DNA from: Candidatus Woesearchaeota archaeon
Lineage (GTDB): Archaea; Nanobdellota; Nanobdellia; Woesearchaeales; GCA-2686295
Assembly: GCA_002686295.1 (NCBI GenBank)
Contig: NZBB01000002.1
Location: 6,904 to 34,407, forward strand
Direction: 5' to 3'
Length of the DNA stretch: 27,504 nucleotides
The notes beneath the pieces are model-generated. The model ran no database searches and was not told the origin of the DNA. It saw only the letters and a program-made list of their open reading frames with translations. Positions within the stretch are counted from its first letter, which is position 1; the number at the start of each line of letters is the position of its first letter. Both the position numbers and the translations under genes were made by a program. Below, one piece after another: positions 8,240 to 16,093 of this stretch.

Positions 8240-9592
8240 TTAGTCTAAAAAAAACCATATTTCAACTTCATTAGAATGGTATTTTTTACTAAAATGCTTG
8301 CTATTCTCTAATAAAAACAATAATCCTTCCTGAGGCTTGTCCCATACAAGCCCTTCTTTCATCTCACCAGTTATTAGGATATAATTTATTCTTTTATCAT
8401 TAAGCATCGCAGTTGTTTCTTTCAAATTTCTTGAAACAAATATTTTTTCTCTTATTTGTTCTGAATCTTTTGATTGCAAAAGAGTTTTTTTATTAGAAAA
8501 ATATTCTATAAAAAAATTGTTTTTTTCATGAGATAAAACAACTGCTGTAGGTTCATCTTTTAAAAACACTAAACCTTTTACAAGTTCTTTCCCTGGCTTG
8601 GACTTTATAAGTTGATCAGAGTATAATGCTGTAGAAAAAATAACTCCACAAATAATCAATAATAATGTGAATCTCTTAATATTTGGAACTGCCCAAGTTC
8701 TTTTTATCAAGAATAATAAAAAGATTGCTGAAAGCACAGATAAAAAGAAATTTAAGAAAATTTTGGCAACAGAATTAAACAAAGATAATATGAAAAATAA
8801 AAATATTGTCATCAAAAAGTAATGATGCCCTCTGCGTCTTTTCCAAATAGAAAATAAACCTATTAAACCTATTAAAAAATAAAAAAACGAAAGACCTATT
8901 TCTGCTCCGAAAGCTGTAAAATATTGTTCATATGAAAAATCAGAGATAATGATTTCAGAAAGATTATGAAAATAAAAAAATATTAACAAAGAAACCACTC
9001 CAAAAAAGAGATTAAGCAAAAATAATTTCTTTCTCCTTTTATAAAAAGAATAAAAGAGCATTAATATAATATTTAAGATAAAGAATGAAATACTAGTAAT
9101 AGAGGTCAAAACAAAAAAAGGTATAGACCAATAACTCTTCTTTAAGAAAAGAAGAATAGACAACAATGATAGGCAAACAGCTAAAGTGAACTGGTTAAAA
9201 CCAGAAAACAAGAAAATAAATATTGGAGAAAAAACAAAAAAAGCAGAGGAATAAAAAGATTTGTTTTCCTCGAGAAAAAAATTTCCTATGTAAAAAAAAG
9301 ATATCAAAGAAATTATTCCTAATACTAAAGGAACAATCACAAAAAATTCTTTTCCTAAAAACATTATAAAAAATGAAAACACATAATTAAAAAAAGAAAT
9401 TTTATGATGTGAATCTCGAAGTACATCCCAAAAAATTTTATTTGATAAATCTTCTGAAACCCTTAAATTATAATAAAACTCTCCACCAACAAACAAAGGA
9501 TTTCCATTATAATACCTGATTACAAAAGGCAATAAAATAATCAAAGAAGCCAAAAAACAAAGTCCTAAAAGTTTTTTTATTCTAATCTGCAT
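8240..9592 (-). CDS. GT-C-like polytopic membrane protein
   Basis: 450 residues. A first helix is followed by the loop GGEFYYNLRVSEDLS, which resembles the first outer loop of STT3/GT-C enzymes that carries acidic and Arg residues, then about ten hydrophobic helices, and a soluble C-terminal part from about residue 320 (KGLVFLKDEPTAVVL, NYILITGEM). It overlaps the upstream GT-C-like gene by 16 nt (same operon, different frame). Likely a sugar transferase using a lipid-linked donor on the outer face, but no family can be named with certainty and catalytic residues are not confirmed. Confidence 0.6.
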   Translation of the reverse strand: MQIRIKKLLGLCFLASLIILLPFVIRYYNGNPLFVGGEFYYNLRVSEDLSNKIFWDVLRDSHHKISFFNYVFSFFIMFLGKEFFVIVPLVLGIISLISFFYIGNFFLEENKSFYSSAFFVFSPIFIFLFSGFNQFTLAVCLSLLSILLFLKKSYWSIPFFVLTSITSISFFILNIILMLFYSFYKRRKKLFLLNLFFGVVSLLIFFYFHNLSEIIISDFSYEQYFTAFGAEIGLSFFYFLIGLIGLFSIWKRRRGHHYFLMTIFLFFILSLFNSVAKIFLNFFLSVLSAIFLLFLIKRTWAVPNIKRFTLLLIICGVIFSTALYSDQLIKSKPGKELVKGLVFLKDEPTAVVLSHEKNNFFIEYFSNKKTLLQSKDSEQIREKIFVSRNLKETTAMLNDKRINYILITGEMKEGLVWDKPQEGLLFLLENSKHFSKKYHSNEVEIWFFLD

Positions 9593-11049
9593 TTTAACCA
9601 GTATATTTTAACTACCTCATCATAAACTAAATCAAAACAATCCTCATCAGTGTAATAAAGTTTTTTTTCATCACCAAAGTTCCCTGAAAAATAGATATAA
9701 TCAACATCATATGTGCTTAGCTTTCTTATTGCCTCTGTTTTCAATCTTAGAGAGAACACTGATTGAACATTATCATATCGCAGTTGAGCATCATTAACTA
9801 AAAGAAAATCATTATCCAACACATTTTTTCTTTCGGCAAAATAATTTATTAAATAGCCCTCATCTACTCGGGCAACAACTACAGAATCAGACACAGTGTT
9901 TTGTTTCAACCACCTCAAAGCTTCGATCTCTGCATCTGAAGGTATATTTTTTAATGATGAATAAGCAAGATTAAAACTTGGTACAACAGAGGTTAATAAG
10001 AACAGAACAAAAACCGCGAACAAAAACCAATTGGCAGATTTTGGCGCCTTTGTCTTATTTAAATATGAATATATTAGTTTAATAGAATAAACAGAAAGCA
10101 AAGAAAGTATAACTCCAAGAAATATTAATCCAACTTTAAATTCTATTAATTTCAACCACAACAAAAGAAGACTTGATAAAAACAACCCTATAAGCAAAAA
10201 AACACTTTTCTTCTTAACTTTAAAGAAAACTTGGTATATTGCATACATACCCAAAACAACAGGGATTATTCCTAAATAATATATTGATTGAAATAATTTC
10301 AAATCAAAAAAATAGTTTGTTAACATCTGCAGAGGCAAATTTTGCCATATGACAAATGGTCCATGAGTGAGAAAAGCTTTTTTATAAATTATGAAATTGA
10401 ACCACATGGCAAAGAATGTAACAAATAAAATTATCTCCTGTTCTTTGCTATTAATCTCTAAAGATTCAATTTTTAATAAAAGAAGAAATAACAACAGACC
10501 TATAATTAGCAAAAAAACAGACGCGTGAGAAAGAACAATAACAAAAAGAAATAATAAGGCCAAATTTAAATGTAGTCTGTTTTTTACCTTCATCAAAAAA
10601 TAAAGCACAAAAAAAGTTAGCAACAAAACAAGGGAGTAAACAGAAACATCATTAGTTGTATCAAAAAAAATAGGTATGAACCCTGAAAAAAAACTTCCAA
10701 AAAGAGATATGGTACGATGCCTCGTTATGTGAAAACATATTAAATAAGCAACAATCACTAACAAGGACGATAAAAGATTAGGAATTATCTTTGATGCGTT
10801 ATTTATGCCTAAAAAATCAAAAAAAGACACTAAATAGTAAAATACAGGCGGAAATAAATGTGTTCTTCCACCATAACTTAATTCATCATTAAAAAGAGGA
10901 ACCCCTTCTGAACCTATGTTATCTATTTGTCTAATTGAAAAATATGCTTCATAAGAAAATTTATCTGATTGAAAAGCTATTAGTGTTCTAGAAAAAAAAG
11001 TTATTAAAAAAATTGTTAAAACCAATATTCCTGCAACAGATTTTTTCAT
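9577..11049 (-). CDS. GT-C-like polytopic membrane protein with outer C-terminal domain
   Basis: 490 residues. The first loop has SDKFSYEAYFSIRQIDNI and LSYGGRTHLFPP, close in style to STT3/AglB and related GT-C transferases (acidic-Tyr-Arg, then Gly-Gly-Arg before the next helix). About eleven helices follow; the last ~115 residues form a soluble domain starting DAEIEALRWLKQNT, the 'a-x-W-L-k-x-N-T' opening seen in STT3-like outer domains. The oligosaccharyltransferase WWDYG signature is absent, so it is not AglB itself. It is first of a two-gene unit with the overlapping 8240-9592 gene. An AT-rich TATA-like stretch lies near 11070-11082. Confidence 0.65.
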   Translation of the reverse strand: MKKSVAGILVLTIFLITFFSRTLIAFQSDKFSYEAYFSIRQIDNIGSEGVPLFNDELSYGGRTHLFPPVFYYLVSFFDFLGINNASKIIPNLLSSLLVIVAYLICFHITRHRTISLFGSFFSGFIPIFFDTTNDVSVYSLVLLLTFFVLYFLMKVKNRLHLNLALLFLFVIVLSHASVFLLIIGLLLFLLLLKIESLEINSKEQEIILFVTFFAMWFNFIIYKKAFLTHGPFVIWQNLPLQMLTNYFFDLKLFQSIYYLGIIPVVLGMYAIYQVFFKVKKKSVFLLIGLFLSSLLLLWLKLIEFKVGLIFLGVILSLLSVYSIKLIYSYLNKTKAPKSANWFLFAVFVLFLLTSVVPSFNLAYSSLKNIPSDAEIEALRWLKQNTVSDSVVVARVDEGYLINYFAERKNVLDNDFLLVNDAQLRYDNVQSVFSLRLKTEAIRKLSTYDVDYIYFSGNFGDEKKLYYTDEDCFDLVYDEVVKIYWLKCRLE

Positions 11050-11097
11050 ACCATCAAATAATAAAGCCTAATATTAAAAACTTTCTTAAAAAGAATT

Positions 11098-11364
11098 TTA
11101 GTCTTCTTCTGGATTATAAGAAGGAACTGCTGATTTGCTTATAATCATTATATCCCCTATGCTCTTTACTAGCTGGTGAGGAACTATGACTCCTTTAGCA
11201 GCACCAAGTACTTTATTTAAAAATGAGTTCTTTGTAGCCTTAACTCTCCAACCAAACACTTTGTTAGAAGTCAATATTGATTCTTCAATATCTCCAAAAT
11301 AATCTCCTGAGTCTGTAAATACTCTCATATCATAAGATTCTGTTATTCTTTTCATTTTAAGCAT
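11098..11364 (-). CDS. PRC-barrel domain protein
   Basis: 88 residues from the ATG at 11364, which has AGGTGG (11371-11376) at proper spacing; the upstream in-frame GTG overlaps that ribosome site. The pattern MRVFTDSGDYFGDIEE, then KGVIVPHQLVKSIGDIMII, is that of small archaeal PRC-barrel proteins, beta-barrels related to the RimM C-terminal domain. Such proteins have been linked to RNA metabolism and to cell division in archaea; no role is shown here. A second PRC-barrel gene lies at 26035. It is divergent from the small membrane-protein gene. Confidence 0.8.
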   Translation of the reverse strand: MLKMKRITESYDMRVFTDSGDYFGDIEESILTSNKVFGWRVKATKNSFLNKVLGAAKGVIVPHQLVKSIGDIMIISKSAVPSYNPEED

Positions 11365-11478
11365 TGTTACCACCTTTTAATGTTTTAAATGCATTAAACC
11401 ATTAATAGTTTATATAACTTTCGTTAGCGAAAAATATATATATTAATGAATTCTGTTTAAATAAAAGAGGTGAATAAC

Positions 11479-11706
11479 ATGGTTACATCAGGCACAGATG
11501 GATTAAGCACAGTTATACTGGCAATAATAATAGGTACTTTAGCAGCAATAGTTTACAGCTTGAGAGTTCTCGTTCTAATGGAAAGACGTATTGCTCGAAT
11601 GGATATGAACATCGAACGAATGACTAGACAGGTTGTGAAAGAAGAATTCAAAATTGAAGCTGAAGAAAAAAAGATTGAAAAAGCACTTAAGAAAAGAAGG
11701 AAATAA
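11479..11706 (+). CDS. Small single-span membrane protein with charged helical tail
   Basis: 75 residues from the ATG at 11479, preceded by GAGGTGA (11467-11473); the in-frame GTG at 11470 lies inside that ribosome site. One hydrophobic helix (about 9-31) precedes MERRIARMDMNIERM and a strongly charged tail ending KKRRK, likely a cytoplasmic amphipathic or coiled-coil helix. Function unknown. Its last 20 nt overlap the convergent hjc gene. A TATA stretch (AATATATATATT) lies about 35-45 nt upstream, so this message has a leader. Confidence 0.7.
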   Translation: MVTSGTDGLSTVILAIIIGTLAAIVYSLRVLVLMERRIARMDMNIERMTRQVVKEEFKIEAEEKKIEKALKKRRK

Positions 11707-12097
11707 GACCCTCAAATAAACAACCTTTTTGCTTACAAAGTTCTAAACTAGAGACATAAGAAGAAGTTGTTTTATTCAAATAAATTGTTTTAATAAAGTA
11801 GAATTTTTCTTTTGCAAACTTTACAGCTATATAAGGTTCTGCTCCAAATTTCTCTGCAAAAAAATTTAGATTTTCAATCTCTTGTTTTGGAAAATATTTT
11901 TTTTTGTCCTTAGTTATTTTTACCTCTAAAGCTAACTTAATCTTATTATTACCTACAAGTATATCTGGACTTGGAAACTGTGTTGAACCCGAACCTGCAA
12001 CTCTTACAGCAGCCCAACCTTCAGACCAAAACGCATGTATTAAAGTCCTCTCGGCAGCACTTCCTTTGCTCTTTCTTCTTCTATGAGAAATAGACAT
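11687..12097 (-). CDS. hjc: Archaeal Holliday junction resolvase Hjc
   Basis: 136 residues. It cuts four-way DNA junctions in recombination and fork repair. The nuclease core is intact: Glu16 in SAAERTLIHAF, SGS at 36-38, Asp45 in PSPDILVGN, and ExK (Glu58, Lys60) in ALEVKIT; the 13-residue Asp-Glu gap equals that of Pyrococcus Hjc. A basic N-terminus (SHRRRKSKG) fits DNA binding. The start is supported by a TATA box at 12119-12126, about 26 nt upstream (leaderless). It is divergent from the histone gene and its 3' end overlaps the small membrane-protein gene by 20 nt. Confidence 0.92.
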   Translation of the reverse strand: MSISHRRRKSKGSAAERTLIHAFWSEGWAAVRVAGSGSTQFPSPDILVGNNKIKLALEVKITKDKKKYFPKQEIENLNFFAEKFGAEPYIAVKFAKEKFYFIKTIYLNKTTSSYVSSLELCKQKGCLFEGLISFFS

Positions 12098-12118
12098 AAA
12101 AATAATGATGAATAAGCC

Positions 12119-12126
12119 ATATAAAT
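12119..12126 (-). promoter_or_regulatory. TATA box of hjc
   Basis: Minus-strand ATTTATAT, centred 26 nt before the hjc ATG. No ribosome site follows. Confidence 0.5.
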
Positions 12127-12161
12127 AATTTTTTAATGAAAAAAACCTTTTTTACCAATAA

Positions 12162-12197
12162 ATATATAAATTTCCTTTTGTTTTAAAAATAGAGGTG
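12162..12197 (+). promoter_or_regulatory. Histone gene promoter and ribosome site
   Basis: AATATATAAA around 12161-12170 is the TATA box; GAGGTG at 12192-12197 precedes the ATG at 12203. Unlike most neighbours, this highly expressed gene has a short leader with a Shine-Dalgarno site. Confidence 0.6.
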
Positions 12198-12202
12198 TTT
12201 TT

Positions 12203-12409
12203 ATGGTTAAAAGAACAATTCCACTTGCAGCAATGGAAAGATTAATGAAAAAAGCTGGTGCACAAAGAGTTTCTGAAGAAGCAAAAGAAGCTTTAAGAGA
12301 TGTTTTAGAAGAGTTCACAAATGAAGTTTCTGAAGAAGCAATAAAATTTGCAAAACATGCCGGTAGAAAAACTGTTAAAGCTGAAGATATAAAACTTGCA
12401 ACAAACTAA
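12203..12409 (+). CDS. Archaeal histone
   Basis: 68 residues, one histone fold with no tails, as in HMfA/HMfB. It starts VKRTIPLAAMERLMKKAGAQRVS and ends GRKTVKAEDIKLATN; the RxTxxxxD pair that stabilises the L1-L2 loops is present (RKTVKAED). It dimerises and wraps DNA. The stop overlaps that of the convergent RNase Z gene (CTAA). Its leadered promoter with a strong ribosome site fits high expression. Confidence 0.95.
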   Translation: MVKRTIPLAAMERLMKKAGAQRVSEEAKEALRDVLEEFTNEVSEEAIKFAKHAGRKTVKAEDIKLATN

Positions 12410-13308
12410 ATTCTTAATTTCATAAAATCAAATGCACATTTAGAATCTGAAAAATAAGTTTTAACATCTTTTTCTAGAACATCAGTGGATTTATATCTCT
12501 GTGAAAAATGTGTTATTATTAATTTCTTAACATTTGCTTTGTTTGCTATTAAACCAACATCTTGAGTTGTTAAATGTTTATATTTGTCGGCTTTTTCTTT
12601 CAAAGATGGTAAATAAACAGCTTCAGAAACCAATACATCTGAATTTTCTGCAAGCGAATAACAATTTTCATTTATAGATGTATCAAAAATAAAAGAAACT
12701 TTCTTACCTTTTTTTATACTAGAAATTTCTTTTGAAAAAATCTTTTTATCATTAAAATTAACTGAAATGCCTTTTTGTAATTTTCCTAACAAATGACCTT
12801 CTTTTAAACCTAATTTTTTTGCTTTTGAAAGATTAATTTTTCGAATATTCTTCTCAATAAAGGAATAAGCTATACAAGGTATTGTATGATTCATTGGTGC
12901 GCATTGAATATAATAATCTTTTGTCTCTTTGAAAACTTCTATTTTCTTTGGGTTTAATTCACATATATCTAAATTTAAATTTGATTTTTCAAAAATCACT
13001 GAATTAAGCAAATGATTAACTTTTTTTTTTGTACCTATGGGACCAAATATTTGTATCTTTGGAGGGTTTTCTTTATCTGATATTGTTTGCAACAGACCTA
13101 TTATTCCTCCAACATGATCTCCATGCCAATGAGTTACAAGAATCATATCTACTTTATTCCTATTTATTCCTGCAATATCCATCTGCCTCTGAGTTCCTTC
13201 ACCACAATCTATAAGTATTCCTTTACCTTTATATGACAAAAATATTGCTTGTACATTCCTTTCTTTTGTTGGCACCATACATGAAGTACCTAAAAAAGTT
13301 AATTCCAT
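12406..13308 (-). CDS. rnz: Ribonuclease Z (tRNA 3' processing)
   Basis: 300 residues, normal for the short form. A metallo-beta-lactamase fold that trims tRNA 3' trailers. Motifs: PTKERN (13-18), DCGEGTQRQ (34-42), the zinc motif HWHGDH (60-65), a later NHTIPC His, FDTS with the bridging Asp, and ITHFSQRY with the last ligand His. All metal ligands are present. The ATG at 13308 has a TATA box (TTATAAA, 13334-13340 complement) about 29 nt upstream. It is divergent from endA, so two tRNA-processing genes share one intergenic region. Confidence 0.95.
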   Translation of the reverse strand: MELTFLGTSCMVPTKERNVQAIFLSYKGKGILIDCGEGTQRQMDIAGINRNKVDMILVTHWHGDHVGGIIGLLQTISDKENPPKIQIFGPIGTKKKVNHLLNSVIFEKSNLNLDICELNPKKIEVFKETKDYYIQCAPMNHTIPCIAYSFIEKNIRKINLSKAKKLGLKEGHLLGKLQKGISVNFNDKKIFSKEISSIKKGKKVSFIFDTSINENCYSLAENSDVLVSEAVYLPSLKEKADKYKHLTTQDVGLIANKANVKKLIITHFSQRYKSTDVLEKDVKTYFSDSKCAFDFMKLRI

Positions 13309-13358
13309 AATGAATGTTTGTAGAAAAGTAAGATTTATAAGGGTTTTGTAAAAAATTA

Positions 13359-13388
13359 TTTAAACAAAACAACTTTTAAACAAAACAA
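13359..13388 (+). repeat. Direct repeat in the endA promoter
   Basis: TTTAAACAAAACAA occurs twice, at 13359-13372 and 13375-13388, a 16-nt period; the second copy runs into the start codon at 13388. The first copy overlaps the TATA-like TTATTTAAAC placed about 27 nt before the ATG. It could be a duplication or a protein site; low-complexity AT sequence makes chance possible. Confidence 0.45.
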
Positions 13389-13969
13389 TGGTAAAGAAAG
13401 TTATAAAGAAAAAAACTATTGAAAAAAAGAAGATAACAAAAAAAGAACTTCCAAAAGCAGTTTTCTCTCAGGAAAGAGTTTTACTTGATAAAAGCGAAGA
13501 ATCAAAAGAATTATATGATTCTGGTGCGTTTGGAAAGATTCTTGAAGATAAAAATTTACAAATTGCATTACAAGAAGCACTTTTTTTAATGGAAAAGAAA
13601 AAAATTCTTGTAATTGATGGAAGAAATAAAAATTTTACTTTTAAAAGATTCTTGAAAAGAGCAAACCAAATAGAACCAAATTTCTGGATTAGATATTCCG
13701 TATATAAAGATATGCGTAATCGTGGATATATTGTTAAAACAGCTTTAAAGTTTGGAGCAGATTTCAGGGTTTATGATAGAGGAATTAAACCTGGAGAAGA
13801 TCATGCTCGTTGGATAATATATCCTGTTCATGAAGGTTCAACCTTAACATGGTATGAGTTTGCTGCAAAAAACAGAGTAGCTCATTCAACCAAAAAAAGA
13901 CTTATGATGGGTGTTGTTGATGACGAAGGTGATGTGACTTACTGGGAGATTAAATGGATAAGACCTTAA
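13388..13969 (+). CDS. endA: tRNA-splicing endonuclease EndA
   Basis: 193 residues, the size of the homotetrameric archaeal enzyme. It removes introns at bulge-helix-bulge sites. The catalytic triad is readable: Tyr129 in FRVYDRG, His139 in GEDHARW and Lys170 in HSTKKRL; the spacings (10 and 31) equal those of Methanocaldococcus EndA (Y115, H125, K156). The N-terminal ~25 residues are a lysine-rich extension. It implies intron-containing tRNAs elsewhere in the genome. Leaderless start by TATA placement. Confidence 0.94.
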   Translation: MVKKVIKKKTIEKKKITKKELPKAVFSQERVLLDKSEESKELYDSGAFGKILEDKNLQIALQEALFLMEKKKILVIDGRNKNFTFKRFLKRANQIEPNFWIRYSVYKDMRNRGYIVKTALKFGADFRVYDRGIKPGEDHARWIIYPVHEGSTLTWYEFAAKNRVAHSTKKRLMMGVVDDEGDVTYWEIKWIRP

Positions 13970-14007
13970 ACGAAAAGTATTAAAATTTATCCTCACATTC
14001 AAAAAAC

Positions 14008-14850
14008 ATGCCAACAAAGGAAGAAATTCTATCTATTATAAGAGAAAAAGGACTAGTAATTCCGAACCAGATAAAAAAAATTATTGGTGGAGAAACATTT
14101 CTAATTGGAGCAATACTTTCTGAACTTGTAAAAGATAAAAAAATAAAAATTTCTAATACCAAGATAGGAAATTCGCCATTTTACTACTTTTCTGAACAAA
14201 AAACTAAACTACTTGAGTTAAAAAGGTTCTTAAATGAGAAAGATAGACGAACGGTTGATTTATTAAGAGATAAAAAGATTATTAGGGATAAGAATCAGGA
14301 ACTATTGTTAAAAGTTAGCCTTAGAAACATTAAAGATTTCGCAAAACCATTGGAAGTAAAAGTTAATGGGAAAAAAGAATTGTTCTGGAAATGGTTTCTT
14401 TCTCCATTAAGTGAAATAGAACCAATAGTTAAAAAACTAATATTAAGAGATAAAACAATACTTGAAGAACCAAAACAGAAAAAAATCGAAGAAAAAATTT
14501 TCAAGAAAGAAAATCTTGAGACAAAAAAAGATGTCATTAAAGGAGAATTCATAAAAAAACTTCATAATTATTTTGATAAGAAACAAATAGAAATAATAGA
14601 AGAAAAAATTATAAGAAAAAACTCAGATGTTGAATTACAAGTACTTATACCAAGTGCTGTTGGAAAGATGACTTATTTCTGCAAAGCCAAAAACAAGAAA
14701 AAATGTAATGACGGTGATTTAAGTTCGGCTTATATAAAAGGTCAAACATTAAAATTACCTGTTATGTTTATCACAACTGGCGAAATAACAAAAAAAGCTA
14801 AGGAAATGTTAAATAATGAATTCAAAGGATTAGTTCTCAAAAGGTTTTGA
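14008..14850 (+). CDS. Winged-helix plus putative REase-like nuclease protein, uncharacterised
   Basis: 280 residues. Residues 1-70 look like a winged helix (TKEEILSIIREKGLVIPNQI, then a beta-wing ending FYYFSEQ); a helical, lysine-rich middle follows. The last ~95 residues resemble a restriction-endonuclease (Mrr-type) fold: acidic Asp207-Glu209, MTYFCKAKNKK (222-231, where ExK would be CxAK), a D-G-D-L turn, and LPVMFITTGEITKKAKEML, which mirrors the 'ivTtg-x-ft-x-xAk' strand-helix of Mrr proteins. The stop and the fen1 ATG are 1 nt apart, so it is cotranscribed with fen1 and probably works on DNA. The family is not recognised, and nuclease activity is an inference. Confidence 0.6.
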   Translation: MPTKEEILSIIREKGLVIPNQIKKIIGGETFLIGAILSELVKDKKIKISNTKIGNSPFYYFSEQKTKLLELKRFLNEKDRRTVDLLRDKKIIRDKNQELLLKVSLRNIKDFAKPLEVKVNGKKELFWKWFLSPLSEIEPIVKKLILRDKTILEEPKQKKIEEKIFKKENLETKKDVIKGEFIKKLHNYFDKKQIEIIEEKIIRKNSDVELQVLIPSAVGKMTYFCKAKNKKKCNDGDLSSAYIKGQTLKLPVMFITTGEITKKAKEMLNNEFKGLVLKRF

Positions 14851-14851
14851 A

Positions 14852-15880
14852 ATGGGTACTGCAATAACTAATATAATCATTGGAAAAGAAATTAATATTG
14901 ATGAATTAAATGGAAAAATACTTGCTGTTGATTCATTCAATATACTTTATCAATTCATATCAACTATCAGACAAAGAGATGGTTCATTATTAAAAGATTC
15001 TAAAGGAAACGTTACAAGCCATTTAGTTGGTTTGTTCAACAGATTTACAACACTTATGTCTAAAGGAATAAAGTTTGTTTTTGTTTTTGATGGTGAAGTT
15101 CCTGAATTAAAAAAAGCTGAACGAGAAAGAAGAAAAAAATTGAAATTAGATGCTTCTAAACTTTTTGAAGAAGCGAAAAAAAAAGGAGCTGTTGATGATA
15201 TGAAAAAATATGCTTCGAGAACAGCTGTATTGAATGAAGAAATGATTGAAGAATCTAAAAAACTAATAACTTTGCTTGGAATACCTTTAGTAGAAGCACC
15301 TAGTGAAGGAGAAGCTCAAGCGTCGTTCATGGTTAAAAATGGTGATTGTTACGCAGTTGTAAGTCAAGATGCAGATAATTTAATATTTGGTGCTAATTTG
15401 GTTTTGAAAAATCTCACCATAAGCAGAAAAAAAAAGCAGATAAACAAATTAACTTATAAAACCGTTAATCCTGAAATTATATCATTAGCTGAAAATTTAA
15501 ATAATCTTGGCATCACAAAAGACCAACTAATAGTTATTTCAATACTTGTTGGCACAGATTATAACATTGGAGGTGTCAAAGGTATTGGACCTAAGAAAGC
15601 ATTAAAACTTGTGAAACAACATGGAGAAAATTTTAAAAAAATCTTTGAAGAAGCTAATTGGAATTTTAAAATTGAATGGAAAGAAATTTTTAATCTCATA
15701 AAAAATATTCCTGTAAAAAATGATTATTCACTTGAATGGAATCCCATTGATAAAGATGCAATTATAAAACTATTAGTTAATGAACATAATTTCAATATTG
15801 ATAGGGTTGAAAAAACTATTGATAGACTAGTTAAAAACGAGTCTGCAAAAAATCAAAAAGGATTAGGAGATTTTTTCTAA
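14852..15880 (+). CDS. fen: Flap endonuclease 1
   Basis: 342 residues. It removes 5' flaps in Okazaki maturation and base excision repair. All metal ligands are seen: Asp27 (AVDSFN), Asp80 (FDGEVP), Glu152/Glu154 (EGEAQA), Asp173/Asp175 (SQDADNLIFG), Asp236 (GTDYN), then the helix-hairpin-helix GVKGIGPKKALKL. A C-terminal PIP box, QKGLGDFF (335-342), binds PCNA. Gly2 follows the initiator Met, as required for the active site. It sits 1 nt after the upstream nuclease-like gene and 3 nt before trm5, so it lies in one transcription unit. Confidence 0.96.
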   Translation: MGTAITNIIIGKEINIDELNGKILAVDSFNILYQFISTIRQRDGSLLKDSKGNVTSHLVGLFNRFTTLMSKGIKFVFVFDGEVPELKKAERERRKKLKLDASKLFEEAKKKGAVDDMKKYASRTAVLNEEMIEESKKLITLLGIPLVEAPSEGEAQASFMVKNGDCYAVVSQDADNLIFGANLVLKNLTISRKKKQINKLTYKTVNPEIISLAENLNNLGITKDQLIVISILVGTDYNIGGVKGIGPKKALKLVKQHGENFKKIFEEANWNFKIEWKEIFNLIKNIPVKNDYSLEWNPIDKDAIIKLLVNEHNFNIDRVEKTIDRLVKNESAKNQKGLGDFF

Positions 15881-15883
15881 AAA

Positions 15884-16093
15884 ATGTTAGGCGTAAAAGT
15901 TTCATTAAAAAAAGCAAATACCATTAAAAAATATCTTATTAATAAAGATTTGTTAAACAACAATTTTAGAATGATTAAAAAACATGATTGTGTTATATTC
16001 CCTATTAAAAAAAGATTTATTAAAAAAAATGTTGAGATTAGCGAGGAAAATTTTCTTAAATGTAAAAAAAAAAAAATTGGATTGATATATTGA
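15884..16093 (+). CDS. trm5: Trm5 N-terminal domain (first part of frame-split trm5)
   Basis: 69 residues matching the D1 domain of archaeal Trm5: VKVSLKKANTIKKYLINKDLL, then HDCVIFPIKKRF. D1 checks the tRNA elbow. The frame ends in KCKKKKIGLIY and a TGA, directly after 13 consecutive A (16064-16076). One more A, or a -1 slip on that run, would read KCKKKKNWIDILKKKLSKKE and join the next ORF to give 336 residues, the normal Trm5 length. It starts 3 nt after the fen1 stop. Whether the split is real, programmed or a read error cannot be told from one sequence. Confidence 0.85.
   Translation: MLGVKVSLKKANTIKKYLINKDLLNNNFRMIKKHDCVIFPIKKRFIKKNVEISEENFLKCKKKKIGLIY
16064..16076 (+). repeat. Run of 13 adenines at the trm5 frame break
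   Basis: A13 lies between TGT (Cys) and TTGG. It is the longest homopolymer I noticed in the window; the next is an 11-A run at 25078-25088. It offers both a ribosomal -1 slip site (A-AAA-AAA) and a polymerase slippage site. Confidence 0.9.
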
